A DNA stretch of 64,000 nucleotides from Labilithrix sp. (lineage in GTDB: Bacteria; Myxococcota_A; Polyangia; Polyangiales; Polyangiaceae). A model generated the notes under the pieces. That model searched no databases, had not been told where the DNA came from, and was given only the letters and a program-made list of their open reading frames with translations. Positions within the stretch are counted from its first letter, which is position 1. Every line of letters begins with the position of its first letter. The stretch is from assembly GCA_019637225.1 (NCBI GenBank), contig JAHBWC010000020.1, forward strand, positions 31,304 to 95,303, given 5' to 3'. A program made the translations under genes and the position numbers. This document shows, piece by piece, positions 63,678 to 64,000 of the stretch.

Positions 63678-64000
63678 ATGCTCGGTACGTCCCAGATCAA
63701 GAATGTGGCCATCGTGTTCATGGTGAAGGACCTGACGCGAGCTCAGACCTTCTATCGGGAGGTCCTCGACATCCCGCTCGAACGCCAAGAGGGCGACTTT
63801 CTCCAGGTGAACCTGCCCTCTGGTGTCGAGCTCCTCTTCTTCGAAGGCGAGGCCACCGTCGGCACCTCGCCGCAGCTCGTCTTCGGTTTGGAGAAGGGTG
63901 GGATCGACAACGTCGTCGACGCCTTCGCTGCGCGAGGCGTGACGATCGTGACGCCGGTGAGCGAGGCGCCTGGCGGCTGGTCCGCCGACTTCCGCGATCC
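63678..64000 (+). CDS. VOC-superfamily (glyoxalase/bleomycin resistance-like) protein, truncated by window end
   Basis: Open from ATG 63678 to the window end, about 107 codons. The start IKNVAIVFMVKDLTRAQTFY followed by REVLD and VNLPSGVELLFFEG is the typical VOC beta-alpha-beta-beta-beta module. The metal-binding residues cannot be judged because the end is missing. Spacing of 2 bases from the sigma-like gene suggests an operon. Confidence 0.85.
   Translation, partial: MLGTSQIKNVAIVFMVKDLTRAQTFYREVLDIPLERQEGDFLQVNLPSGVELLFFEGEATVGTSPQLVFGLEKGGIDNVVDAFAARGVTIVTPVSEAPGGWSADFRD

Overview
The window is GC-rich and densely coded, with strong third-position G/C bias. Several traits suggest a large-genome predatory or soil delta-proteobacterium of the Myxococcota, probably Polyangiales-like: two transmembrane serine/threonine kinases plus a PP2C phosphatase, many lipoproteins with Asp/Gly/Ser-rich linkers, Cys-rich repeat lipoproteins, VWA lipoproteins and OprO-like/TonB envelope proteins. 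This placement is inferred from gene content only. I saw no rRNA, tRNA, CRISPR array, intact insertion sequence or prophage.

Layout. 1-4000: an MCE/MlaD lipid-transport protein (cut by the window edge), a small Cys-rich protein, a COG2509-type flavoprotein and an HxxxHW protein faintly like EF-P hydroxylase. 4000-12600: a carbohydrate-related block with a secreted GH43 enzyme, a kinase plus PEGA-like membrane protein pair, and a four-gene operon (two LamG-like lipoproteins, a GH43 lipoprotein, a Pro-rich membrane protein). 12600-21230: a lipoprotein, a SEC-C/coiled-coil protein ending in a RelE/ParE-like domain, a MATE exporter, and a DUF362 plus NapH/NapG-like iron-sulfur pair. 21230-22300: an orphan polymorphic-toxin tip with a translationally coupled probable immunity gene. 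22300-25700: a lipoprotein with Ig-like and IPT domains and a PGRS-like glycine-rich tail, then a hypothetical gene.

25700-33470 is a compact six-gene minus-strand envelope operon: solute-binding-like protein, small lipoprotein, OprO/P-like porin, DUF2135-like lipoprotein, a TonB-dependent receptor carrying its own TonB C-terminal domain, and a further lipoprotein. Its last gene junction has been tandemly triplicated. 34400-38000 holds hemE, hemH and a hemG/hemY oxidase. 38000-42500 holds a small membrane protein, a methylmalonyl-CoA mutase, DedA, a PP2C phosphatase and frr. 42700-47800 holds a conserved hypothetical, then an operon of zinc-type ABC permease, a methyltransferase with regulatory domain and a degenerate partner.

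47800-64000: an eight-unit Cys-rich lipoprotein, a degenerate extended SDR, a receiver-like protein, a DUF4911-like protein, a geranylgeranyl-reductase-family flavoprotein, a fused rRNA methyltransferase/pseudouridine synthase, a second kinase, an outer-membrane protein, an orphan glycogen synthase, a trypsin-fold lipoprotein lacking its catalytic His and Ser, two divergent VWA lipoproteins, a sigma-like protein and a truncated VOC protein. No single locus is a proven new system. The strongest candidates are the six-gene envelope operon, the SEC-C/RelE-like fusion, the toxin remnant and the fused RNA-modifying enzyme.
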